A stretch of 18,466 nt of DNA from contig CABYCA010000015.1 in assembly GCA_902517365.1 (NCBI GenBank), positions 1 through 18,466 of the forward strand, given 5' to 3'. This document shows, piece after piece, positions 1 to 6,191 of this stretch. The position numbers were made by a program, and so were the translations under genes. A model generated the notes under the pieces. It had not been told where the DNA came from. It searched no databases and worked only from the letters and a program-made list of their open reading frames with translations. The first letter of the stretch is position 1. Every line of letters starts with the position of its first letter. Origin of the DNA: an uncultured Bacteroidota bacterium (lineage in GTDB: Bacteria; Bacteroidota; Bacteroidia; Flavobacteriales; Flavobacteriaceae).

Positions 1-1308
1 ACTCCTCTTAGTTATTCTTTTTCTGGCGAGTCTTTTGACAAAAGTACAACTGCAGCAGGATTGATAAAGGATGATGGTAGGTTTGTTGCGGAAACAGCAG
101 GCAAGTACTTAATTACAGTTACAGCAGGCGAAAAGTCAATTTCAAAGCCATTAGTTGTTTATGATAGAGGCATCAAAAGAGAAGTAGTTACAGTAGGATC
201 AGGTACAGTACAGGATAAGCATACTTCAGACTTTTGGGTTTTTGAAGGCCAAGATGGAAATGACTATGCAGTTTCTGGAACCTGGGGTGCAGATGGTACA
301 ACATATTTTTGGGACGTTACAGACCCTAGTAATTTAAAAAAAATTGATAGTGTTCAAGTTGATGCTAGAACGGTCAATGATGTTAAGGTTTCAGCAGATG
401 GTAAAATATCTATTATAAGTAGAGAAGGAGCATCCAATAGAAGAAATGGGATTGTAATTCTTGATACAACAGATCCATATAATGTAAAAATTATATCAGA
501 ATACACAACAAATTTAACAGGTGGTGTTCACAATTTATTTATATATGAGGACCATGTTTATGCTCTTAGTAACGGAGAAAGGTTTTATGTTATAAATATT
601 GAGGATCCAAGAAGCCCATATGAAGTTGGTCTGTTTGAAATAGGTGAAAAAGGGCAGGCAATACATGATGTATGGATTGAGGATGGGATTGCATATTCTT
701 CTAACTGGAAACACGGAGTTTACATGATTGATGTGGGAAATGGAGTTGCAGGTGGTTCTCCATCAAACCCGGTAGCAATGGCAAATTATAGCTATGAATC
801 AGGAGCTCATCATGCAACATTCCCTTTTAAAAGTAAATCAACGGATAAGTTTTATACAATTTTAGGTGATGAAATCTTTCCTCAAGGTATTGATGTATAT
901 ACAACTAATGAAACGGCAGGATTTCTTCATTTTGTTGACTTTACTGATATAAACAATCCAGTTGAAATAGCACGATATGAGCTTCCAGGCCATGGCTCTC
1001 ATAACTACTGGATCGAGGACGATATACTCTATGTTGCAATGTATACAGGAGGTGTTAGGATTGTTGATATTAGCGGAGAATTGATGGGGGACCTTTTTAG
1101 ACAGGGACGAGAAATAGGTCATATTAACACCGCAAATCCTAATGGATATATTCCCAATGCAGCTATGTCCTGGGGTGCACAGCTCTTTAAAGGTCATGTC
1201 TTTTATTCAGACCACAATGGAGGAATAGGGTCATCTAAAGTATTACCAACACAGCCCGATAATTCTAAAATCAATGAATATTTAGATAGGCCAAGACTAA
1301 TAGATTAG
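1..1308 (+). CDS. LVIVD-repeat beta-propeller protein, 5'-truncated
   Basis: The reading frame is open from base 1, so the true start lies upstream; a TTG at 61 is not a convincing start because in-frame sequence continues before it. The first ~60 residues look like the end of an Ig-like beta-sandwich domain (GRFVAETAGKYLITVTAG). The rest is a beta-propeller built of LVIVD-type units such as VHNLFIYEDHVYALSN, IHDVWIEDGIAYSSN and SHNYWIEDDILYVAMYTGG, each followed by a V-x-I/V-D strand (FYVINIEDP, VYMIDVG, VRIVDISG). Such proteins are normally exported or surface-attached, and their molecular function is mostly unknown. The start of most blades carries a His (VHN, IHD, AHH, SHN). Only 3 bases separate it from the next propeller gene, so they are very likely co-transcribed. 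Family assignment is fairly sure; function is not. Confidence 0.8.
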   Translation, partial: TPLSYSFSGESFDKSTTAAGLIKDDGRFVAETAGKYLITVTAGEKSISKPLVVYDRGIKREVVTVGSGTVQDKHTSDFWVFEGQDGNDYAVSGTWGADGTTYFWDVTDPSNLKKIDSVQVDARTVNDVKVSADGKISIISREGASNRRNGIVILDTTDPYNVKIISEYTTNLTGGVHNLFIYEDHVYALSNGERFYVINIEDPRSPYEVGLFEIGEKGQAIHDVWIEDGIAYSSNWKHGVYMIDVGNGVAGGSPSNPVAMANYSYESGAHHATFPFKSKSTDKFYTILGDEIFPQGIDVYTTNETAGFLHFVDFTDINNPVEIARYELPGHGSHNYWIEDDILYVAMYTGGVRIVDISGELMGDLFRQGREIGHINTANPNGYIPNAAMSWGAQLFKGHVFYSDHNGGIGSSKVLPTQPDNSKINEYLDRPRLID

Positions 1309-1311
1309 ATT

Positions 1312-2364
1312 ATGCAAAGACTATATTTATTTTTATCATTTTTAATTTTTCATACAGTCTTTTCACAGGATTACTATGTTTATGTTGCATCTGAATCAGA
1401 TGACCAAGTTTCAGTATTAAAATTTGATGGTAAAGAAATTATAGAAACAGATAGAGTATCAGTTGGGATAATGCCAACAGAAAATGAGGGTCCACATGGA
1501 ATAGCTATTGATCCTAATGGTAAGTATTGGTACTTAACACTTGCCCATGGAAGTCCAAATGGATCAGTTGTTAAATATTCTACTGAAAATAATGAACCCT
1601 TATCCATGGTTGAGTTAGGCCTTTTTCCAGCTACCATGCAAATATCAAAAAAAACAGGACTTCTTTATGTGGTTAATTTTAATTTACATGGCCTAATGAA
1701 AACAAGCACAGTATCCGTTGTTGATCCAGAGTATATGGTTGAGATAACTAAAATAAAGACAGGTATTATGCCGCATGGATCAAGAATGTCTCCTGATGGA
1801 AATCTTCACTACTCAGTTGCTATGATGTCCGGAGAGTTGTTTGAAATAGATGCAATTGATTTGAGTGTCAAGCGTATTCTAAGTCTTGATAACCATAAAG
1901 AGCACAGAAATGCAATGTATCACTCGAAAGTTAAACCAACATGGGTTACTCCGTCTCCTTCGGGTAAAGAATTGTATATAGCGGGTAATGGTTCAAACAA
2001 AGTCTTAATTATTGATGTTGACGAATGGAAAGTAAAACAAACAATTGAAACTGGGGAAGGTCCATATAACATAGCCACTACTACTGATGGAAAACACATC
2101 ATAACTACTTTAAAAAATGAAGGGGCGGTTTCTATCTGGTCCTTAGATAAAGGCAAACAAATTTCCAAGATCAAAACCTCAACAAACATTCCACATGGAG
2201 TAGTAATCTCACCGGATAACAAATATGCTTTTGTTTCTGTTGAAGGTGTAGGAGGTGAGGCAGGTAAAGTTGATGTCATCAGTTTGGAAGAACTTGAATT
2301 AGTTGATTCTGCTGAGGTCGGAAAACAAGCGGGTGGAATTGCTTTTTGGAAAATTTCAGATTAG
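1312..2364 (+). CDS. Secreted YncE/YVTN-type seven-bladed beta-propeller protein
   Basis: This is a 350-residue protein with a clear N-terminal signal peptide (MQRLYLFLSFLIFHTVFSQ; cleavage probably near residues 18-19), so it acts outside the cytoplasm. The mature part is a run of about seven ~45-residue blades of the YVTN/40-residue type: GPHGIAIDPNGKYWYL (61-76), MPHGSRMSPDGNLHY (153-167), VTPSPSGKELYIAG, YNIATTTDGKHIITT and IPHGVVISPDNKYAFVS (293-309), each followed by a strand like VLIIDVDEWK. Three blades carry a P-H-G motif (His62, His155, His295). Homologues act as protein-protein or ligand-binding scaffolds, and some propellers with inward-facing histidines bind metals. It sits 3 bases after the LVIVD propeller gene and 8 bases before a PLP-enzyme gene. 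The fold call is strong; ligand and role are unknown. Confidence 0.82.
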   Translation: MQRLYLFLSFLIFHTVFSQDYYVYVASESDDQVSVLKFDGKEIIETDRVSVGIMPTENEGPHGIAIDPNGKYWYLTLAHGSPNGSVVKYSTENNEPLSMVELGLFPATMQISKKTGLLYVVNFNLHGLMKTSTVSVVDPEYMVEITKIKTGIMPHGSRMSPDGNLHYSVAMMSGELFEIDAIDLSVKRILSLDNHKEHRNAMYHSKVKPTWVTPSPSGKELYIAGNGSNKVLIIDVDEWKVKQTIETGEGPYNIATTTDGKHIITTLKNEGAVSIWSLDKGKQISKIKTSTNIPHGVVISPDNKYAFVSVEGVGGEAGKVDVISLEELELVDSAEVGKQAGGIAFWKISD

Positions 2365-2372
2365 TTTAAACT

Positions 2373-3587
2373 ATGTTAAATTCAGAAAAAACCAGAGAAT
2401 ATTTTCCTTCTTTAAATAGGTTTAATACTTCTAATCAAAAAATTATATACTTAGATGGCCCCGGAGGAACCCAAGTTCCTATTCAAGTAATTGAGGCAAT
2501 TTCTCAATACTATCTTAGGTCAAATGCCAACACTCATGGAGAATTTGTTACAAGCAAAGAGACGGATTTAATTATGAATGATCTCCGAGCTAAAGTTGCC
2601 TCCATGCTGGGGGCAAAAAGCCCAAACTCAATTTCAATTGGTCAAAATATGACAACATTAAACTATAGTTTAGCAAGGGCATTATCAAAAAAATTTAATG
2701 AAGGAGATGAGGTAATAGTTACTGAGCTAGATCATGAAGCAAACAGAGGACCATGGATGATATTAAAAGAAGTAGGTGTTAAAATTATTGAAGTTAAGTT
2801 AATGCAGAATGGAACGTTGGACTATTCTGATTTTAAAAATAAAATAAACGAGAAAACAGTAATGGTTTGTATGGGAATGTCTTCAAATGCATTAGGAACG
2901 TTAAATAATTTCATAAAGGTTAAAGAATATTTAAAAGGGCGAGAGTGTTATTTCTTATTAGATGCTGTTCATTATGCTCCTCACTTTTCAATCAATGTAG
3001 AAAAGCTAGGTTGTGATTTTATGTTGTGTTCAGCTTATAAGTTTTACGGCCCGCATGTAAGTTTCCTTTATTCAAGGCCTGGTGTTTTACAAAGCCTTGA
3101 ACCAGATAGACTTGTAGTTCAAGACCAGGATGCCCCCTACATAATTGAGACAGGCACATTAAACCACGCATCATGCGCAGGTGTATCAGCCGCCATAGAT
3201 TTCATTTCAACACTTGGAAAAGGTGAATCATATAGACAAAAATTGGAAAGTGCATATGCACACATTAGTGATCATGAGTTTAATCTTGCAAAATATCTTT
3301 ATGAATCACTAGATGGATTTGACAACACAACAGTTATTGGCCCGGATTTTTCTAGTAGAGAAAGAACGCCGACAGTTTCATTTGTTCACTCTAAATATTC
3401 TCCTCAAGAAGTTTGCGCATCCTTAGCCAGGCATAACATATGTGCTTGGGACGGCCATTTCTATGCCCTTAAGGCAATTCAACAGTTAGGTCTAGAAAAT
3501 AAGGGGGGCGTAACTAGGTTGGGTATTTCTTTATATAACACAAAAAATGAAATAGACACTGTAGTTGAGACTATTAAATCTCTATAG
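2373..3587 (+). CDS. Class V aminotransferase, cysteine desulfurase-like (VC1184/TIGR01976 type)
   Basis: A 404-residue cytoplasmic PLP enzyme of fold type I. Visible landmarks are YLDGPGGTQVP near residue 26, the PLP-stacking His121 (ELDHEANRGPW), Asp197 and His200 (LLDAVHYAPH) contacting the cofactor, and Lys223 in SAYKFYGPHVSFLY, which forms the Schiff base. The ETGTLNHAS segment (259-267) and the ending DGHFYALKAIQQLGL are typical of the cysteine-desulfurase-like subfamily named after VC1184. In true SufS enzymes the catalytic persulfide Cys lies in the equivalent of this last segment (TGHHCAMP); here that position aligns with Tyr364, so classical desulfuration is doubtful. It is the third gene of an apparent operon with two secreted propellers and ends convergently 2 bases from the Stealth gene. 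The substrate is unknown; a lyase or aminotransferase reaction on an amino acid is plausible. Confidence 0.8.
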   Translation: MLNSEKTREYFPSLNRFNTSNQKIIYLDGPGGTQVPIQVIEAISQYYLRSNANTHGEFVTSKETDLIMNDLRAKVASMLGAKSPNSISIGQNMTTLNYSLARALSKKFNEGDEVIVTELDHEANRGPWMILKEVGVKIIEVKLMQNGTLDYSDFKNKINEKTVMVCMGMSSNALGTLNNFIKVKEYLKGRECYFLLDAVHYAPHFSINVEKLGCDFMLCSAYKFYGPHVSFLYSRPGVLQSLEPDRLVVQDQDAPYIIETGTLNHASCAGVSAAIDFISTLGKGESYRQKLESAYAHISDHEFNLAKYLYESLDGFDNTTVIGPDFSSRERTPTVSFVHSKYSPQEVCASLARHNICAWDGHFYALKAIQQLGLENKGGVTRLGISLYNTKNEIDTVVETIKSL

Positions 3588-3589
3588 TT

Positions 3590-4531
3590 TTATTTTTTTA
3601 ATTTTTCAAAAAACCAGTTTTGAAAAACTTGTTGAGTTATATCTGAAGCTAGATTTAGATCCTGAATATTCAAAAATTTAATATTTGCTTGACGGTCTAT
3701 CTTGTTTAATAAGCCAATTAGTTGTTTTGGTGAAAGCTCTCTAGCCTTTTTTATTTCAATTAGTTTACTAATGGATGACTCTATAAAAAGTTTTTTCTTG
3801 ATTAACAAGTGCCAACAAAGACTATAAGGCATGTATTGTCTGCTATCCCTAAACTTATATCTTATCTGGTCTACAAGCTTTTCAGGGTTTTTATTATAAA
3901 AATCTTTAATTACTGATTTAATTTGGGGTCTTCCACAATGATAAGACTTAAAATACCTGTTCTGAAACCCCACAATATTTGCAGCTTTTGATTGAGCAGC
4001 GTTAAAGCTTGGCCTAATATTCAACAAGTTTTTTATTTTCTCTGAGATAGTTTTAACTGGCTGACGATTATATGTTTTAGCCCAAATTCCAGTTAAGACT
4101 GCTTTTTTATCTAAAAACCAATCTTCTGGATTTGTCTTTTTAATAAGAAACATATCATCATTAAAATAGATGAACTTTTCAGATAGATCTTTAATCTTGA
4201 AAAGTAAAGCATCTATTGATCTAATATTAAATGTTGGAAGAAACTCCATGTTCTCGCGAAATATTTCTTCATGATCAACAATTTCAACTTTTTCTTTGGA
4301 AACAATATGCTTAATGCTGTCTAAATTTGGAGACTGTTTGTCGGTTACAATAAAGATTTTTCTTACGAATGGAGCGTATTTAACAATAGATGCCACACAT
4401 AGATTAATTTCATTTGCTTGAATATAATTCCTCTTTAATTTGTTGTCGTCAGCAAGATATTCTTTAAGCTTTCTTTGATAGTTTGGTTCTGAACCATCCA
4501 CCCATGTTATGACAGCATCAATTTTTTCCAT
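3590..4531 (-). CDS. Stealth-family sugar-phosphate transferase (capsular polysaccharide phosphotransferase-like)
   Basis: A 313-residue protein with all four Stealth conserved regions in order. CR1 is at the N-terminus (IDAVITWVDGSEPNYQRKL). CR2 (about 38-133) includes VKYAPFVRKIFIVTD, EFLPTFNIRSID and EKFIYFNDDMFL. CR3 is around YHCGRPQIKSVIKDFY, and CR4 (NIQDLNLASDITQQVF) lies near the C-terminus. Stealth proteins transfer hexose-1-phosphate groups to build phosphodiester-linked surface polysaccharides such as meningococcal or Streptomyces-type capsules; eukaryotic GlcNAc-1-phosphotransferase is a relative. No signal peptide is seen. It is unusual that no other glycan gene is nearby: its only partner is the upstream repressor gene, with which it shares a 14-base overlap, so expression is probably tied to the operator cluster at 4729-4844. 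The family call is strong; the acceptor glycan is unknown. Confidence 0.88.
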   Translation of the reverse strand: MEKIDAVITWVDGSEPNYQRKLKEYLADDNKLKRNYIQANEINLCVASIVKYAPFVRKIFIVTDKQSPNLDSIKHIVSKEKVEIVDHEEIFRENMEFLPTFNIRSIDALLFKIKDLSEKFIYFNDDMFLIKKTNPEDWFLDKKAVLTGIWAKTYNRQPVKTISEKIKNLLNIRPSFNAAQSKAANIVGFQNRYFKSYHCGRPQIKSVIKDFYNKNPEKLVDQIRYKFRDSRQYMPYSLCWHLLIKKKLFIESSISKLIEIKKARELSPKQLIGLLNKIDRQANIKFLNIQDLNLASDITQQVFQNWFFEKLKK

Positions 4532-4727
4532 TTAAACAAAATAAAAAAAGCTTATAAATAGGGGTTTTTAAAGACTCGGCAATCCTAATAGCTATATCTA
4601 GTCCAGGTATAAACCTGTTTTTTTCTATTGATATTATAGTTTGCCTACTAACCCCAGTCATTAAGGCTAAATCTTCTTGTGTTAAATTTGCGCCTTTTCT
4701 ATAATCTTTAACTCTATTTATAAGCAT
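4518..4727 (-). CDS. Small XRE/Cro-CI-type helix-turn-helix regulator
   Basis: A 69-residue DNA-binding protein that is almost entirely one HTH_3 domain: RVKDYRKGANLTQEDLALMTGVSRQTIISIEKNRFIPGLDIAIRIAESL, with the recognition helix around SRQTIISIEK. It resembles the short YozG-like regulators that often control a neighbouring gene. The ATG at 4725-4727 is two bases downstream of an 18-bp palindrome. Three more palindromes of the same type lie upstream, which strongly suggests autoregulation. Its last 14 bases overlap the Stealth gene in another frame, implying translational coupling. The hydrophobic end (YKLFLFCLNGKN) has no sensor domain, so the inducing signal must come from a partner protein, altered protein level or a small ligand; this cannot be told from sequence. 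DNA binding is well supported; target and signal are inferred. Confidence 0.9.
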   Translation of the reverse strand: MLINRVKDYRKGANLTQEDLALMTGVSRQTIISIEKNRFIPGLDIAIRIAESLKTPIYKLFLFCLNGKN

Positions 4728-4728
4728 A

Positions 4729-4746
4729 TGTAAAATAAACTTTACA
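4729..4746. promoter_or_regulatory. Operator 1 of 4, TGTAAA-N6-TTTACA
   Basis: The sequence TGTAAAATAAACTTTACA is an 18-bp inverted repeat with 6-bp arms, identical to operator 2. It begins two bases upstream of the regulator's ATG (minus strand) and overlaps one end of the -7 promoter match at 4745-4752, so a bound protein would cover the expected transcript start and ribosome entry site. That it is bound by the adjacent HTH protein is inference. Confidence 0.75.
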
Positions 4747-4752
4747 AATATA
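4745..4752 (-). promoter_or_regulatory. Bacteroidota-type -7 promoter element for the HTH-Stealth unit
   Basis: Read on the minus strand the bases are TATATTTG, an exact match to the Bacteroidota -7 consensus TAnnTTTG. It lies about 18 bases before the regulator's ATG, giving a very short leader, and is bracketed by operators 1 and 2. No good -33 TTTG is seen at the usual distance; operator 2 occupies that place (GTTTA). Predicted only from motif and position. Confidence 0.5.
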
Positions 4753-4762
4753 ATAAATATTT

Positions 4763-4780
4763 TGTAAAATAAACTTTACA
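4763..4780. promoter_or_regulatory. Operator 2 of 4, TGTAAA-N6-TTTACA
   Basis: This is an exact copy of operator 1 (TGTAAAATAAACTTTACA), starting 34 bases further from the regulator gene. It covers the expected -33 region of the promoter whose -7 element is at 4745-4752. Two identical 18-mers within 52 bases are very unlikely by chance even in AT-rich DNA. Confidence 0.75.
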
Positions 4781-4801
4781 TTCTTTAAATATTTTTTGAT
4801 T

Positions 4802-4819
4802 TGTAAAGCACGCTTTACA
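4802..4819. promoter_or_regulatory. Operator 3 of 4, most perfect palindrome
   Basis: TGTAAAGCACGCTTTACA has 8-bp perfect arms (TGTAAAGC/GCTTTACA) around a 2-base centre. The GC-rich core makes it stand out from the surrounding AT-rich DNA. It starts 39 bases from the start of operator 2 and lies between the divergent HTH and YceI genes, so it could affect either direction. Confidence 0.72.
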
Positions 4820-4826
4820 TATTAAA

Positions 4827-4844
4827 TGTATAGTTTACTTTACA
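4827..4844. promoter_or_regulatory. Operator 4 of 4, slightly degenerate
   Basis: TGTATAGTTTACTTTACA matches the operator pattern with one mismatch in an arm (TGTATA instead of TGTAAA). It starts 25 bases from the start of operator 3 and is the copy nearest to the YceI gene, still about 90 bases from its start. All four copies read TGTAAAG or TGTAAAA at one edge, consistent with one binding protein. Confidence 0.62.
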
Positions 4845-4934
4845 TTATGCTAAAAGATGTTAAAGAATAATTAAAACTATTTTAAAAACATTCTTCAAAC
4901 GTTGATTTTCCTAGTTTTACAAAAATTTTAATAC

Positions 4935-5546
4935 ATGAAAAAATTAATCGCTTTGTTAATGTTTGTCTCACTGGTTTCATGTAATATGAATTCAAATAAA
5001 ACAGGAGAGACTAATGACGCAACAATTGCCGCAGCTGACTCAACCTATAATATTAATCTAGATGAAAGTAGCCTTGTTTGGACTGGACGGGAAGTTTCAA
5101 CTAGTTCACATTATGGTACTATCAAATTTTCATCTGGACAGTTTGAGATTGCAGATGGTCTAATTTCCCAAGGGGAGTTTTTTGTTGACATGACATCTAT
5201 TAACGTACAAGATTTAACAGGTGGAAGTAAAGAAAGGTTAGAAGGTCACCTAAGATCAGATGATTTTTTTTCAGTTGAATCCTTTCCTTCAGCCCATCTT
5301 TACATTTCTAGTTCTGAACTAATATCAGATGGAAAATGGATGGTAAATGGTTTTTTAACTATAAAAGACATTTCACATCCTGTTTTATTTGAAATGGCAA
5401 ATACTCAGGATGGATGGAACGCTAAACTTGTTTTTGACAGATCAAAGTATAATGTAAAATTTAGATCAGGAACATTTTTCGAAAATCTTGGTGACAAGCT
5501 TATTTACGATGACATTGAACTAGAAATTAATCTAAAAACTTCATAA
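4935..5546 (+). CDS. YceI-family lipoprotein
   Basis: A 203-residue lipoprotein: the signal peptide MKKLIALLMFVSLVSC ends in a lipobox with Cys16 as the lipid-modified residue. A low-complexity linker to about residue 38 is followed by a YceI domain: SSLVWTGREVSTSSHYGTI, GQFEIADGLISQGEFFVDM, LEGHLRSDDFFSVESFPSA, MVNGFLTIKDISHPVLF and DRSKYNVKFRSG near the end. YceI proteins form a lipocalin-like beta-barrel that binds polyisoprenoids or isoprenoid quinones, here presumably in the periplasm or at a membrane face. It is the first gene of a tight run: its stop is one base from a CDGSH peptide gene, which overlaps a flavin reductase gene. It is divergent from the HTH-Stealth unit, so the operators at 4802-4844 might also touch its promoter. 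The family is clear; the ligand is inferred. Confidence 0.9.
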   Translation: MKKLIALLMFVSLVSCNMNSNKTGETNDATIAAADSTYNINLDESSLVWTGREVSTSSHYGTIKFSSGQFEIADGLISQGEFFVDMTSINVQDLTGGSKERLEGHLRSDDFFSVESFPSAHLYISSSELISDGKWMVNGFLTIKDISHPVLFEMANTQDGWNAKLVFDRSKYNVKFRSGTFFENLGDKLIYDDIELEINLKTS

Positions 5547-5547
5547 T

Positions 5548-5631
5548 ATGAATAATAATAAACCAAGATGTGGATGTGGAAACACGCAAGACCCAGAGGG
5601 ATTTTGTGATGGTTCTCATAGTAACCAATAA
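5548..5631 (+). CDS. 27-residue CDGSH iron-sulfur peptide
   Basis: This small gene encodes MNNNKPRCGCG followed by NTQDPEGFCDGSHSNQ. The segment CGCGNTQDPEGFCDGSH carries the three-Cys, one-His ligand set of CDGSH (mitoNEET-type) [2Fe-2S] proteins: Cys8, Cys10, Cys20 and His24. The distance from the second to the third Cys is 10 residues, one more than in mitoNEET. Support for a real gene comes from the motif and the fit between neighbours: its ATG is one base after the YceI stop, and its TAA shares one base with the next ATG (TAATG), so translation is probably coupled. The protein is far shorter than usual CDGSH proteins and would need to dimerise or join a partner to hold a cluster. A role in electron transfer or cluster sensing with the adjacent flavin reductase is inference. 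Confidence 0.78.
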   Translation: MNNNKPRCGCGNTQDPEGFCDGSHSNQ

Positions 5632-6191
5632 TGAATAAGTTACTTGCATTTGGGGCCTCCTCCTCAAAAAATTCAAGGAACAAAAAACTAGCCTCTTATG
5701 TTGCCAGTAGAATGGCTCCAAAAGAGGCTATTCTTGTTGACTTAAATGAATTTGAAATGCCTATTTATAGTGAAGATAGAGAACTAGAGATAGGGATTCC
5801 AGAAAAAGCACATAAGTTTAAAAAATTAGTTAATGAAAGTACAGGAATAATAATTTCACTTGCTGAGCACAACGGCTCCTATACCTCAGCATTTAAAAAT
5901 ATATATGACTGGATTTCTGTAATCGAAAAAACAGTATGGAGTAACAAGCCTTTAATACTATTATCAACTAGTGATGGACAAAATGCTGGAAAAACAGTAC
6001 TTCAAACAGCCTTATCTCGCTTTTCTAGACAAAGTAGAGAGGAAATTCCACATTTTTCACTTCCAAACTTTAATGAAAATTTTTCCGATACCGATGGAAT
6101 TATCAATAAAAAATTAATTGAAGAGTTAGATAAACAAATAGGTATATTCTCCAGTCAGGTTGATACTTTACTTGACTCCGGTAACTACTAG
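5631..6191 (+). CDS. NADPH-dependent FMN reductase-like flavoprotein
   Basis: A 186-residue cytoplasmic protein with a flavodoxin-like fold. The FMN phosphate loop is GASSSKNSRNKKLA (8-21), and the conserved flavin-binding segment AEHNGSYTSAFKNIYDW (79-94) matches the family pattern of P/A-E-Y/H-N-G-S followed by K-N-x-x-D-W. LILLSTSDGQNAGKTVLQ (108-125) is the third flavin-contacting region. Members use NAD(P)H to reduce FMN, quinones, azo dyes or chromate; the native acceptor is rarely known. The ATG overlaps the stop of the CDGSH peptide gene, which makes an Fe-S/flavin redox pair attractive. The gene ends convergently with a 24-base overlap with the methyltransferase gene. The family is confident, the substrate unknown. 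Confidence 0.87.
   Translation: MNKLLAFGASSSKNSRNKKLASYVASRMAPKEAILVDLNEFEMPIYSEDRELEIGIPEKAHKFKKLVNESTGIIISLAEHNGSYTSAFKNIYDWISVIEKTVWSNKPLILLSTSDGQNAGKTVLQTALSRFSRQSREEIPHFSLPNFNENFSDTDGIINKKLIEELDKQIGIFSSQVDTLLDSGNY

Noticed and set aside
3602..3627. Perfect inverted repeat TTTTTCAAAA-AACCAG-TTTTGAAAAA near the convergent ends of the PLP-enzyme and Stealth genes
   Set aside because: The stem is almost all A-T, it lies inside the Stealth coding sequence, and no U-run follows on either strand, so it is a poor intrinsic terminator and can arise by chance in AT-rich DNA.
4729..4844. Operator repeats as a CRISPR array or phage attachment site
   Set aside because: The copies are palindromic, unevenly spaced, only 18 bp and embedded in a divergent promoter region; no cas, integrase or tRNA gene is nearby.
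5527..5721. A minus-strand frame over the CDGSH gene
   Set aside because: It is a shadow of the YceI, CDGSH and reductase genes; the plus-strand CDGSH motif and gene junctions are far better supported.
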